Source: Trichothermofontia sp037445115 (GTDB lineage: Bacteria > Cyanobacteriota > Cyanobacteriia > B231). From it: 64,000 bases of DNA. The stretch lies in NCBI GenBank assembly GCA_037445115.1, contig JBBILC010000006.1, forward strand, positions 1-64,000, written 5' to 3'. The notes under the pieces were generated by a model. The model did not search any database. It worked only from the letters and a program-made list of their open reading frames with translations, and was not told the DNA's origin. Below are positions 8,543-17,279 of the stretch, in pieces. The position numbers were made by a program, and so were the translations under genes. The number at the start of each line of letters is the position of its first letter. The first letter of the stretch is position 1.

Positions 8543-8656
8543 ATTGTGGGGTAGGCATCCTGCCTGCCTGGGGTAGGCATCCTGCCTGCCCCTGAGACAG
8601 CCGAATCTTCGATAGACTCAGACGGCTATCCCCTGTGCAACTTGTGATTTACTGAG
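8543..8656. repeat. Dispersed palindromic repeat GTGGGGTAGGCATCCTGCCTGC, copy A
   Basis: Begins GTGGGGTAGGCATCC, repeats that 23-base unit once more, then continues CCTGAGACAGCCGA, GACGGCTATCCC and TTGTGATTTACTGAG. It is clearly homologous to 20168-20267, which has one unit only. It fills the whole gap between cobS and groL, downstream of the groL stop. Confidence 0.8.
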
Positions 8657-8657
8657 C

Positions 8658-10328
8658 TTACATCATGCCCATGCCGCCCATACCACCCATACCACCCATG
8701 CCGCCCATACCACCCATGCCGCCCATGTCAGGGCCACCAGCCGGAGCGGGGGGTTCCGGTTTCTCCACAATCAGGGCTTCGGTGGTCAGCACCATCGCGG
8801 CAACGGAGCCAGCATCTTGCAGCGCCGATCGCACCACCTTGGCTGGGTCAACAATGCCAGCGGCAATTAGGTCTTCAAACTGCTGGGTCAGGGCGTTATA
8901 TCCCACACTAAAGTCCTTCTCACGGACCTTTTCCACAATAACCGAGCCTTCCACCCCGGCATTTTCAGCAATCTGGCGCAGGGGGGCTTCCAGGGCACGA
9001 ATGACAATTTCCGCCCCGATTCGTTCTTCACCCTGGAGGCTGGCCACAAAGTCTTTCAACTGACCGCCCAGGTGGATTAAGGTCGTGCCGCCGCCCGGAA
9101 CAATCCCCTCTTCTACTGCCGCTTGGGTAGCGTTGAGGGCGTCTTCGATCCGGAGTTTGCGGTTTTTCAGTTCCGTTTCCGTGGGGGCACCCACCTTAAT
9201 CACGGCAACCCCCCCGGCGAGTTTCGCAATCCGCTCTTGCAGCTTTTCGCGATCGTAGTCGGAGTCAGTTTCTTCCAGTTGCTTGCGAATTTGGGCAATG
9301 CGTTTCTGGACGGCGGTGGGGTTTTCGGTGGCCGAGACGATCGTGGTGTTGTCCTTGGAGATGGTCACCTTGCGAGCAGTGCCCAGCATATCCAGACTGA
9401 CGTTATCAAGACCCAAACCCACTTCTTCGGAAATCAATTGGCCGTTGGTGAGGATGGCAATATCTTGGAGCATGGCCTTGCGACGATCGCCAAACCCCGG
9501 AGCCTTAACGGCGACCACACTCAGCACGCCGCGCATCCGGTTCACCACCAGTGTCGCCAGGGCCTCCCCTTCCACGTCTTCGGCAATGATCAGCAGCGGT
9601 TGGCTGGAACGGGCCACCTTTTCCAGGGTCGGGACAAGATCTTGAATCGAGGCAATCTTCTTGTCGGTAATCAGGATCAGGGCGTTTTCATACTCGGTGA
9701 CCATCCGTTCCGGATCGGTGACAAAGTAGGGAGAAATGTAGCCGCGATCGATCTGCATCCCTTCCACCACTTCCATCTCGGTGGTGAGGGACTTGGATTC
9801 TTCCACCGTAATCACGCCGTCCTTGGTAACTTTGGCCATCGCCTCGGCGATCATCTGACCGACTTCCTCATCATTGCCAGAGGACACCGTAGCTACCTGG
9901 GCGATCGCATCGCCCTCGACCGGTTTAGCCACTGCCGCAATCCGCGTGACCAACTCGGCGATCGTCTTTTCCATCCCCCGCCGCAGGGAAACGGGGTTCG
10001 CACCAGCAGCCACATTGCGCATCCCTTCGCGCACCATTGCCTGGGCTAGCACCGTCGCAGTGGTTGTACCATCGCCGGCAATATCCTTGGTTTTAGAAGC
10101 GACTTCCTGCATCAACTTTGCGCCCACATTTTGGAAGGGGTCTTCCAACTCGATCTCTTTGGCGATCGTCACGCCATCGTTGACAATATCCGGGGCACCG
10201 AATTTCTTCTCCAGGACAACGTTGCGACCACGGGGGCCAAGGGTGATGCGGACGGCATCCGCTAGGGCATTGATTCCCTGCTCCAGCGATTGTCGTGATT
10301 TTTCGTCAAACGAGATCAGCTTCGCCAT
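8658..10328 (-). CDS. groL: Chaperonin GroEL (Cpn60), stand-alone copy
   Basis: 556 residues. All class I chaperonin marks are present: LGPRGRNVVLEK near residue 32, GDGTTTATVLAQ near 86, the central apical domain, AGGVAVIKVGAPTE near 375 and VPGGGTTLIHL near 415. The C-terminus ends in repeated GGM units and GMM. GroEL forms the double-ring folding cage in the cytosol. No groES precedes it, and cyanobacteria usually carry a second, groES-less groEL, which this probably is. A CIRCE operator lies 47 bases upstream, pointing to HrcA repression and heat induction. The neighbouring genes are unrelated. Confidence 0.96.
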   Translation of the reverse strand: MAKLISFDEKSRQSLEQGINALADAVRITLGPRGRNVVLEKKFGAPDIVNDGVTIAKEIELEDPFQNVGAKLMQEVASKTKDIAGDGTTTATVLAQAMVREGMRNVAAGANPVSLRRGMEKTIAELVTRIAAVAKPVEGDAIAQVATVSSGNDEEVGQMIAEAMAKVTKDGVITVEESKSLTTEMEVVEGMQIDRGYISPYFVTDPERMVTEYENALILITDKKIASIQDLVPTLEKVARSSQPLLIIAEDVEGEALATLVVNRMRGVLSVVAVKAPGFGDRRKAMLQDIAILTNGQLISEEVGLGLDNVSLDMLGTARKVTISKDNTTIVSATENPTAVQKRIAQIRKQLEETDSDYDREKLQERIAKLAGGVAVIKVGAPTETELKNRKLRIEDALNATQAAVEEGIVPGGGTTLIHLGGQLKDFVASLQGEERIGAEIVIRALEAPLRQIAENAGVEGSVIVEKVREKDFSVGYNALTQQFEDLIAAGIVDPAKVVRSALQDAGSVAAMVLTTEALIVEKPEPPAPAGGPDMGGMGGMGGMGGMGGMGGMGMM

Positions 10329-10374
10329 ATCTCAGGTCTCACCTTGTGTTAATACCAATAGTCCACCCTTGAAT

Positions 10375-10401
10375 TTATCACTCAAGCTTGGAGAGTGCTA
10401 A
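10375..10401 (-). promoter_or_regulatory. CIRCE operator (HrcA binding site) upstream of groL
   Basis: Read on the minus strand it is TTAGCACTC, nine bases, then GAGTGATAA. The consensus is TTAGCACTC-N9-GAGTGCTAA, so only one position departs from it. It ends 47 bases before the groL ATG and starts just past the stop codon of the upstream EamA gene. HrcA represses chaperonin genes through this site until heat stress. Confidence 0.93.
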
Positions 10402-10406
10402 ACAAA

Positions 10407-11393
10407 TTAAGGTGTGGATTTCTCCCGTTTGGGGGTGGTGTTACGGCTGAGAAAGAGGACCCCCAGGGTGACGATCGCCACGCCCGTCAACTGTACCCCA
10501 TTGAGACGTTCCTGGATCGCCAACCAGGCCAACACTACGGTTAAAGCGGGATTACTGGCCCCAATGATGGCGGCGGTGGTTGCCCCAATTTGGCGAATGC
10601 CTAAGTTATTGAGCAGGTGTCCGGCCAAGGTGACGATCGCTGAAAAGCTGCCACCCACCCACAGGGGCCACCAGGACAAGGGTGCAGCCGACTGCGGCCC
10701 CAGACTCAGGCTCACAGCAGACAGGAGCAGGGTGACCGCAAAACTGATCCAGGTGAAGGGGACGGGGTGGAGGGACGCAAAACTCTGCTGGGCGTTGATG
10801 GTATACAGGGCGTAGGCAAAGCCAGCCGTAATGCCACAGAGAATGCCGAGGGGACTGGCAACCCCGGCGATCGGGCGGCTGTGGGGTAGGGTCAGGACTG
10901 TCCCAACTAAAATCAAGCCCATGATGCCCCAGCGTTGAGGACTAGGGGGACTGCCAAAGGTATACCAGGCCATCAGGGCCGTGAAAACGGGATAGGTAAA
11001 AAAGAGGGTGAGGGCAATCCCCGTGGGAATTAGGCCCACTGAGACATAGAGCAGAGCCAGGTACAGAAACATCAAACCGCCCCCAGCCAGCGATCGCCCC
11101 AGTAGAAACCGCTGACCGGACCTACTGATCACCTGCATATCCCGCCAGGTAGCTGGATAGAGCGTGGTAGCCAGGGCGGCCATCAGGGGGACCACGATAG
11201 CCATACGCATGAACAGTAGCAAGAACGAATGGGGTAGGGTGGGGGTGACAAAGCCCCCGGTGGGGAATAGGCCAAAGAGCGTCTGTTCCGTAAAGAGGAC
11301 CCGCACAATGACATTTTGAAAGCAGAAACAAAAGGCCGCAGCCAGAACCAGCAGAAAACCTAACACAGCGATAGCCTCAAGAGAACGCAACAC
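10407..11393 (-). CDS. EamA/DMT family transporter
   Basis: 328 residues and about ten hydrophobic helices in two repeated halves, as in the EamA (drug/metabolite) superfamily. The first half ends near GIALTLFFTYPVFTALMAWY (residues 125-144). The second includes FTWISFAVTLLLSAVSLSL and a final LTVVLAWLAIQERLNGVQLTG. A GTG at 11393 is used as start. Substrate cannot be told from sequence; relatives export amino acids, nucleobases or other small metabolites across the inner membrane. The stop codon almost touches the CIRCE element, so the groL promoter probably overlaps the 3' end of this gene. Confidence 0.8.
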   Translation of the reverse strand: MLRSLEAIAVLGFLLVLAAAFCFCFQNVIVRVLFTEQTLFGLFPTGGFVTPTLPHSFLLLFMRMAIVVPLMAALATTLYPATWRDMQVISRSGQRFLLGRSLAGGGLMFLYLALLYVSVGLIPTGIALTLFFTYPVFTALMAWYTFGSPPSPQRWGIMGLILVGTVLTLPHSRPIAGVASPLGILCGITAGFAYALYTINAQQSFASLHPVPFTWISFAVTLLLSAVSLSLGPQSAAPLSWWPLWVGGSFSAIVTLAGHLLNNLGIRQIGATTAAIIGASNPALTVVLAWLAIQERLNGVQLTGVAIVTLGVLFLSRNTTPKREKSTP

Positions 11394-11673
11394 GTGAGAG
11401 TGAGCACTGGGAATTGGCCGCCGCTAAAATCGGGACCTCCCCCTCCCCCCCATACTCAGCGCCAGAACATTAAGGAAACCTACAACCTCCCCTATCCCCT
11501 CCAGGGGGATGCTAGCCTAAGTAAAACGGTTAGGACGAGTGCATTGTCAAGCATAAGGATGAGTGCTCTCGGTAGGCTCAGCCCAAACCGAGCAGTGCCG
11601 GTCCGCTGTGCTGTCTGGACTGCCTCCGGACACGCTTGGCGAGTATTTCCTGATATTACGTGAGGTCTGCACT

Positions 11674-12879
11674 GTGGTTACAACCCCTGAACAAGTCCAA
11701 AGGCCGGTTGCGGACAGGGGAGCGATCGCCGATCGCGTGGCTGTCCTACTGATGGGCTATGGCGAAGTAGAACGTTATGAGGACTTTGCCAACTATAACG
11801 AACAGGCCCTCAATCTGCTCACGGCCAAGTTTGCCCCCGTGCCGACCTGGGTTTATCCCCCCTTAGCGCGGTTGTTAGCGGTATTTGATTTGCATGAGTG
11901 GGGGCACCAGCATGGCAATTTCATTTCCCCCCACAATGCCATTTTTGAGCGGCAACGGGCGGGCATTGAGAAGCATTTACAAGCCCACTGGGGCGATCGG
12001 GTTAGGGTCTATAAAGCCTTTAACTTTTGTGCCCCCTTTCTACCGGCCCAGGTCTTGGCCCAAATGCAGGCAGATGGGTTTGATAAGCTGTTGATCTATC
12101 CGTTGTTAGTTGTGGATTCGATTTTCACCAGCGGCATTGCGATCGAGCAGGTGAACCGCGCCCTCGCGGGGATGGGCACCGAGACCCCCCATTGGGTGAA
12201 GGGAATGCGCTATTTACCGTCGTTCTACGATCGGGCGGACTATTTGGATCTGTTGGCCGATTTGGTCGAGGCAAAGATCCAGGCGGATGTGATTATGGCC
12301 CATTTGCCCTCCCAGATTGGGATTGTGTTGATGAACCACGGCTGTCCGCACAAGGCGAAGGGATTTACGTCTGGTATTACCGAAAGTCAGCTTCTGTACG
12401 ATCGGGTGCGCGATCGCCTCATTGAACGCTATCCCCTCATTTCCATCGGTTGGCTCAACCATGATACCCCCTTGATTGAATGGACCCAGCCCAATGTCCG
12501 ACAAGCCGCGCGGAATTTGATTGATTTGGGGGCAACGGCGATCGTCCTGATGCCGATCGGGTTTGCCACGGAAAACCATGAAACCTTGCTCGATGTCGGG
12601 CATATTATTGAAGACCTGCGACGGCGGCGGCCTGATGTTACCTATGTCCAAATGGACTGTGTGAATGATCATCCGGACTTTCTGCAAATGGCGGCGAGTT
12701 GGGTTAATCCCCTGATTGCTGACCTCTTGGCAGAGCAAAGTTTAGCAGTGAATCCAGCCCTCGCGATCGCCCAAGCGCCCCCTGCCCACGCGCACGATCA
12801 TCCCGCCCATTCTCACCCGCATCCCCACGCCCATTCTCACCCGCATCCCCACGATCATCCCCATTCCCACTCCCACTAA
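11674..12879 (+). CDS. Ferrochelatase/CbiX-like chelatase with C-terminal polyhistidine tail
   Basis: 401 residues from a GTG at 11674, preceded by GAGG; an in-frame extension back to 11563 is open but has no recognisable homology. Two chelatase-like halves are visible: VAVLLMGYGEVERYEDF near the start, FNFCAPFLPAQVLAQMQ with a LLIYPLLVVDSIFTSG strand, then VLMNHGCPHKAKG and PIGFATENHETLLDV. The last resembles the SEHIETL motif of ferrochelatases. The final 30 residues are almost only His, Pro, Ser and Asp in HPHPH and HSHPH repeats, resembling nickel or cobalt storage tails. The likely role is metal insertion into a tetrapyrrole, or metal handling; the metal is unknown. Confidence 0.65.
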   Translation: MVTTPEQVQRPVADRGAIADRVAVLLMGYGEVERYEDFANYNEQALNLLTAKFAPVPTWVYPPLARLLAVFDLHEWGHQHGNFISPHNAIFERQRAGIEKHLQAHWGDRVRVYKAFNFCAPFLPAQVLAQMQADGFDKLLIYPLLVVDSIFTSGIAIEQVNRALAGMGTETPHWVKGMRYLPSFYDRADYLDLLADLVEAKIQADVIMAHLPSQIGIVLMNHGCPHKAKGFTSGITESQLLYDRVRDRLIERYPLISIGWLNHDTPLIEWTQPNVRQAARNLIDLGATAIVLMPIGFATENHETLLDVGHIIEDLRRRRPDVTYVQMDCVNDHPDFLQMAASWVNPLIADLLAEQSLAVNPALAIAQAPPAHAHDHPAHSHPHPHAHSHPHPHDHPHSHSH

Positions 12880-13167
12880 CCCTGGCGTCAGCCCGCCGCG
12901 TCAACCGAGATCCGCGATCGGCCACGCCCAAATACCTTGCAAAAGTGCCTTAGTAACTGAACAAATTGCGGGGCGCGGTGAATCTGAGCGGCGTCTCCAA
13001 GGCAGGGTAATTCACTGGACCCATCACGATCCGGCACGCCGTCATATTGGGGGGTGGCGGAGGCACAAGGGCAGAAGGTACCCGTAGAATTGGCCCATCT
13101 CTGGTGTTAAGGCGCTCCGTTCGGGTTGAGCCGGTCGAGGGCACGCAGGCTTAAGCGTGATAGTCCT

Positions 13168-14052
13168 TTAATCTCCCGCCGTGGTTTGAGAATGTTGGAT
13201 TTCCGGCCAAGTACCCGTCCCTAATTGTTCGACTAACGGTGATGAATAGACCGTTTGCAGGTCGCCGCGCATGGCCAGTAATGCCAACCGATCGCTGACC
13301 CCTTGCTTCGCAAATCCCTGACTAAATTTGTAGCATTCATAAACCGATGTGAAGCCACTGGTTTGGAGACAGTTAACCAGGGACGGTCGGGTTAGCCAAA
13401 AGCTCTTGGGGTTATCGAGGGAAGCCCAAGCCGCCTGTTCCCGCTCCGCCAGGGAAGCCGCCTCTGCATGCTCCTGGTAGTATTCCCCCCAATAGGTTTG
13501 ACCTTGATAGGTCTGCTCAACTACTGGTGTTAAACTAATGTGGGTATCCACGATCGCAAAGCCCCGACAGCAGGCCGCGAGTTGCTCGATAAAAGCGAAC
13601 ACATCGGGGGCATCCAAATGATAGAGAATTCCCAGGCATAAAATCACATCAAACTGACCGTAGTTAGCCACGCTTAAGTTGCGCACATCATCCTGGTAAA
13701 AGGTCAGGCGATCGAGCCGATGGATATCCTTAACAAATTGGGCTTTTTCTACACTCGCCTTACGGCCCTCAATGCCGACGACCTCAGCCCCTTGCAGCGC
13801 ACATTCAATCGCGTACCATCCTTCTAAACAGGCTAAATCTAAAATCCGTAATTGTGTCCACGGACGACGGGCAATATCCGCCACAATTTGTGTGAGCCAA
13901 CGGGGACGAATATCACGGGCCGATTGGTTATCCAGGGTGTAAATACCGTGCCCCAAGTGGATATTGTGGGCTGTCCAAGGACCATATTGGGCGATGATCG
14001 CTTGTTTCGCCTGCTCAATTTGGGCAGCAGAGAGGGAGGCGTCAACCGACAT
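13168..14052 (-). CDS. Class I SAM-dependent methyltransferase
   Basis: 294 residues. The Rossmann-type SAM site is RILDLACLEGWYAIECAL near residue 68, with AEVVGIEGR as the second strand, FYQDDVRNLS, and then FDVILCLGILYHL near residue 137. The layout resembles the tRNA-modifying CmoB/DUF1698 group and other small-molecule methyltransferases, but the substrate is not evident. There is no clear operon partner: upstream on its strand lies a 155-base MITE-like element and then the ABC ATPase gene. Confidence 0.8.
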   Translation of the reverse strand: MSVDASLSAAQIEQAKQAIIAQYGPWTAHNIHLGHGIYTLDNQSARDIRPRWLTQIVADIARRPWTQLRILDLACLEGWYAIECALQGAEVVGIEGRKASVEKAQFVKDIHRLDRLTFYQDDVRNLSVANYGQFDVILCLGILYHLDAPDVFAFIEQLAACCRGFAIVDTHISLTPVVEQTYQGQTYWGEYYQEHAEAASLAEREQAAWASLDNPKSFWLTRPSLVNCLQTSGFTSVYECYKFSQGFAKQGVSDRLALLAMRGDLQTVYSSPLVEQLGTGTWPEIQHSQTTAGD

Positions 14053-14069
14053 GGGCGTCTCTAGGGTAA

Positions 14070-14242
14070 GGGGTTAAAGCTGCTTGACTGACAACACTCG
14101 AACCGCCCTCACCCCAACCCCTCTCCCAGAGCGGGCGAGGGGCTTTTGAGCCAGTTTTTGGGGTTGAAGTCCCTTCGCCCCTTGTGGGAGAAGGGATTTA
14201 GGGATGAGGGGAAAAGATTTGTCAGTCAAGCAGGGGGTTAAA
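14070..14242. mobile_element. MITE-like element with 15-base terminal inverted repeats and target duplication
   Basis: CTGCTTGACTGACAA at 14080-14094 is perfectly inverted as TTGTCAGTCAAGCAG at 14219-14233. The outer flanks carry the direct repeat GGGGTTAAA at 14070-14078 and 14234-14242, consistent with a target duplication of 8 or 9 bases. The core (about 14105-14210) is the same C-rich/G-rich palindrome as the two inserts in the restriction gene. There is no coding capacity, so it would need a transposase in trans. Confidence 0.75.
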
Positions 14243-14328
14243 ATCCTCTTGATTCTGCCCGGTTAAGGGATATTGTGCAATGGGCCATGAGGGGTCCGAA
14301 TGCAACAGGCAAAACGCCAAGTTCCCGG

Positions 14329-15147
14329 TTAGGGGGGGGAACCGGATTGCATCAACTGCTGCTTACAGGTTTGGGGGTCGCCCTGGCTAATCACACGGCC
14401 ATTCTGGAGCAGGAAAGCGCCATCGCAATAGTCCAGTTCCTCTAAGCGATGCGTGACCCACAGGGCGGTAATCCCGCGCTGTTTGACGAGGGCTTGTACC
14501 CGACTGACGAGATCCCGTTGACTATCAGGGTCCAGGAGGGCAGTGGGTTCATCCAGCAGCAAGACCGGGCTATGGCGGGCGATCGCCCCTGCGATCGCGA
14601 CGCGTTGTTTCTGGCCACCACTCAGGGCGTAGATCGGTCGCCGCTCAAACTCGGTTAGGCCGACGGCGGCTAGACTCTCCCACACCCGCTCCCGAATTTT
14701 TTGGGGGGGTAATTGCTCAGCGACGAGGCCAAAGGCAACATCAGCCCCCACCGTGGGCATCACCAGTTGGTGATCGGGGTTTTGGAAGACAAAGCCGACG
14801 GGTTGTAGGGCTTGGGTGTGGCCCGATTGCGGGGTCAACAGGCCCGCCAGAATCCGCAATAGGGTGGATTTACCGCTGCCATTGGTACCCAACAACATCC
14901 AAAATTCCCCCTGGGGCACCGTCAGGGAACATTGGTCGAGGACCCATTGTGCCGGTGTCCATTGAAAGGCAATGCGATCGACCACGATCGCCGGTGACGC
15001 AATTGTGGTGTCCGGGGGTACGTCATTCACCCGCGCCTGATCCCCCCTTGCCGCACTTATCCTGAGCTGATCCACTATTCTGAGCCACGCTCTGATCCCC
15101 AGTGTTAGGTCATGCCACACTTCTGGTGTTTTAGCCTTCTGCCTCAT
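14329..15147 (-). CDS. ABC transporter ATP-binding protein, cobalt/ECF (CbiO-like) type
   Basis: About 272 residues if it starts at the ATG at 15147; a GTG at 15120 is an alternative. Walker A LLGTNGSGKSTLLRIL, the Q-loop VFQNPDHQLVMPTV, the signature ALSGGQKQRVAIAGAIA and Walker B PVLLLDEPTALLDP are all intact. The QNPDHQ motif is typical of energy-coupling-factor and cobalt importer ATPases. No permease or substrate-binding gene is adjacent, so the transporter partner is elsewhere. The start overlaps the 3' end of the UPF0367 gene by 17 bases, which suggests coupled translation. Confidence 0.85.
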   Translation of the reverse strand: MRQKAKTPEVWHDLTLGIRAWLRIVDQLRISAARGDQARVNDVPPDTTIASPAIVVDRIAFQWTPAQWVLDQCSLTVPQGEFWMLLGTNGSGKSTLLRILAGLLTPQSGHTQALQPVGFVFQNPDHQLVMPTVGADVAFGLVAEQLPPQKIRERVWESLAAVGLTEFERRPIYALSGGQKQRVAIAGAIARHSPVLLLDEPTALLDPDSQRDLVSRVQALVKQRGITALWVTHRLEELDYCDGAFLLQNGRVISQGDPQTCKQQLMQSGSPP

Positions 15148-15418
15148 CCTTGGACAGGGCAAAGAAGCCAGGTGGGCGTCCGGAGGCGGCAGCGGTACCC
15201 GATTTTTCGGATACCTGGACAGCAAGGATTTCACTTGTTAGAACCGCAATTTTTTTATCCACCTCTTTCTCGCAGGTTAACTCCAGGAGGGGGGTCGCTG
15301 CACTGTTCTGCATCACGGACAGAATGTGCTGATAGAGCGCCATTGCATCCGCCTCAGACTTACGTTGCACCGAGAGGGAAACGGGGGAATAGCGCAGGAC
15401 TAATTCGAGAAGAAACAT
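15131..15418 (-). CDS. UPF0367 family protein
   Basis: 95 residues. I recognise this small protein conserved across cyanobacteria from SVQRKSEADAMALYQHIL near residue 17, LLELTCEKEVDKKIAVL near residue 44 and the C-terminal AVQVSEKSG..GRPPGFFAL. Function is not known. It is divergently transcribed from the inositol-phosphatase family gene and overlaps the start of the downstream ABC ATPase gene. Confidence 0.9.
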   Translation of the reverse strand: MFLLELVLRYSPVSLSVQRKSEADAMALYQHILSVMQNSAATPLLELTCEKEVDKKIAVLTSEILAVQVSEKSGTAAASGRPPGFFALSKDEAEG

Positions 15419-15545
15419 GGGGATGGTGTGATGATGAGTACAGCAAGCCTATCCTAGCTGATCCCTGTCGCCTTAAGCATCGGGTGGGTGCAGGTGGGGC
15501 CGATCGCGTATTATCTCTCAGCAGAGTTGTGACGGTTAGCTGCTT

Positions 15546-16424
15546 ATGTCCCTTGTCCCCACCCCGCGCCAAATTTTGGCAACGTTGCTGCCGCCCTTGC
15601 GGCTAGCCGCCGCCTACGCCCGCCAAATTCAACCCCAGATCGCCCGCCGTCCGGCCAAGGCTGCTGATAGTGTTTTCGGGGCCGCCCTCAGTGATGCCGA
15701 TCTGTCGATCCAAACCCTGGTGGAGGTGGCGATGCTGGCCCATTTCCCGTCCCTCCGTTTCTATGGGGAGGAATACGAGCAGTCCTATAACACCAAATAC
15801 TTGCGGGCGATCGCCCTGGGGGAGCCGGATGATTACCTGGTTACTCTGGACCCGATCGATGGCACCCAGTTTTACCTTGATGGGCACGACAATTATCAAA
15901 TTATCCTGAGTGTCCTCAATACCGATGACTATGAAGCCGTGATCGCCCTCAACCCTGCCCAAGATACCTACTGCTATGCCCTCCGGGGGCAAGGGTGCTG
16001 GTTGGGTCCCCTGACGGCAACGCTAGACGATTGCCAACCCCTCCGTATCCAAAATCCTCAACCCACCATTTTGCTGGGTTGGGGGATGGAAAAGTATGGA
16101 CCCGCCCTGCGCGATCGCTACACCGTGATCGATGTCGCCAAAGGCTATTCTGCCACCCAGCAGATTCCCAATGTTAATGGAATGCTCAGCGGCGAGCTGG
16201 CCGGCGTGATTATTCGCAATGGCAATTTTATCGATGGCGCTGCCCTAGCCTTTATGGCCCAGGAAGCCGGGGCGATCGTCTCCACCCATGCGGGCCTGCC
16301 CCCACCCCCCCTGATTGATTGCATGGCCTATCGCCGCCCTGGCCTAGTGATTGCCGCCTCACGGGAAGTTCAGCAGGACCTTCTCCAGGCGATCGCCGCC
16401 ATCCCCGATCGCCCCGATCGCTAA
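15546..16424 (+). CDS. Inositol monophosphatase family protein
   Basis: 292 residues. The metal-binding signatures of the lithium-sensitive phosphatase superfamily are present: GEEYEQ near residue 74, LDPIDGTQFYLDG near residue 101 and a late FIDGAALAFMAQEAGA replacing the usual WD-based third motif near residue 230. Relatives hydrolyse inositol phosphate, fructose bisphosphate or 3'-phosphoadenosine phosphate. The replacement of WD by DG makes the exact substrate uncertain. The stop overlaps by 4 bases the stop of a convergent small gene. Confidence 0.8.
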   Translation: MSLVPTPRQILATLLPPLRLAAAYARQIQPQIARRPAKAADSVFGAALSDADLSIQTLVEVAMLAHFPSLRFYGEEYEQSYNTKYLRAIALGEPDDYLVTLDPIDGTQFYLDGHDNYQIILSVLNTDDYEAVIALNPAQDTYCYALRGQGCWLGPLTATLDDCQPLRIQNPQPTILLGWGMEKYGPALRDRYTVIDVAKGYSATQQIPNVNGMLSGELAGVIIRNGNFIDGAALAFMAQEAGAIVSTHAGLPPPPLIDCMAYRRPGLVIAASREVQQDLLQAIAAIPDRPDR

Positions 16425-16705
16425 GGCTTAGCTGAAAGGGTCTGCCAGTCTGCATCAATGTTGCCCAGCTCTAATAAGAGGCTTTGGGCTTGCTCGTCGG
16501 GTTGTTGCAGGAGATAGTTCACGAGGGCCGCATGCAGGCCGTTGCCAATCCGGTAGTGGGCCTCAACACTGGGCTGGGGAGCCTGGTAGTTACCCAGAAG
16601 TTGACGGCGGATGAAGCGGGCAAGCTCCAGCGATCGATGGCTATATTGCGGCGGTAGGAACTGCAGTTCCTGGATGAGGAGATCTAACTGGCTGGCAATG
16701 CTCAT
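16421..16705 (-). CDS. Small conserved-looking hypothetical protein
   Basis: 94 residues from the ATG at 16705 (MSIASQLDLL). An open extension to 16795 is rich in Arg and Ser and looks non-coding. The protein is soluble and helical, with QYSHRSLELARFIRRQLLG near residue 25 and LQQPDEQAQSLLLELG near the end. I do not recognise a family. It converges on the inositol-phosphatase family gene with a 4-base overlap and lies downstream of the Rieske gene on the same strand. Confidence 0.55.
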   Translation of the reverse strand: MSIASQLDLLIQELQFLPPQYSHRSLELARFIRRQLLGNYQAPQPSVEAHYRIGNGLHAALVNYLLQQPDEQAQSLLLELGNIDADWQTLSAKP

Positions 16706-16835
16706 AAAATATTGTCTAGATAGATGCGATGAGGGGTCTAACCCCCTACTCCTAGAATGGGCTGCCGCTGCCCGGTTGATCGTTCCTTGCCACAAATCTT
16801 CTCAAAGGCTCCCCTAGCCATCCCCTAGCCATCCC

Positions 16836-17267
16836 CTAGCCAAAATTGACAAGAACGCTATCCCCCTCAATTTTGGCGGTGTAGGTGGTGAGGGGTTTTT
16901 CCGCTGGGCCTTGGGCCAGTGTCCCGGCTTCTGTAAACTTAGCGTCGTGGCAGGGACACACAAAGGCTTTAGTGTCACCTTGCCATTCCACAATACAGCC
17001 CTTATGGGTACAGGTCGGATTGACGGCAGTTAGGGTATCAGCATTGGCCGGATCACGGACGACTAACACCGGTTGCGCCAGATTCTCGTTGAGCAAGCCG
17101 CCAGGGTTATCCAGCGCCGCCACTGTACCCACAACCTGGAAGCCATCGGCACGGGTTGGGGCGGCATTCGTCGCCGTCGGGTTGCTCTCACAGCCAGACA
17201 TGACGACGGGGAGGGAACTGACCACCCCGCCAACGCCAACCCACCCAATAAAGTCTCGACGTTTCAT
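16836..17267 (-). CDS. Small Rieske [2Fe-2S] protein, lipoprotein-like
   Basis: 143 residues from the ATG at 17267 (MKRRDFIGW); an upstream ATG adds four residues. Box I CTHKGC gives ligands C86 and H88. Box II CPCHDAKF gives C104 and H107, and C91 and C106 would form the usual disulfide. The N-terminus has a twin-arginine-like KRRDF, then a hydrophobic stretch ending in VMSGC, a plausible lipobox with C26 as lipid site. Cyanobacterial PetC proteins are larger and keep a membrane helix, so this looks like an auxiliary Rieske electron carrier exported to the thylakoid or periplasmic side. Its redox partner is unknown. Confidence 0.85.
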   Translation of the reverse strand: MKRRDFIGWVGVGGVVSSLPVVMSGCESNPTATNAAPTRADGFQVVGTVAALDNPGGLLNENLAQPVLVVRDPANADTLTAVNPTCTHKGCIVEWQGDTKAFVCPCHDAKFTEAGTLAQGPAEKPLTTYTAKIEGDSVLVNFG

Positions 17268-17279
17268 AGGAATACCCAA

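Noticed and set aside
8665..10401. Long open frames on the plus strand opposite groL (up to 308 codons)
   Set aside because: They are the complement of a well conserved chaperonin gene; their composition (Pro/Met runs opposite the GGM tail, His/Gly-rich stretches) has no homology and no ribosome binding sites.
11563..11673. N-terminal extension of the chelatase-like gene by 37 codons
   Set aside because: The added residues show no similarity to chelatases and the GTG at 11674 has GAGG upstream.
12950..13144. 64-codon open frame on the minus strand with a GTG start
   Set aside because: No ribosome binding site, no recognised family, proline run in the middle. It cannot be excluded as a small gene, but support is too weak.
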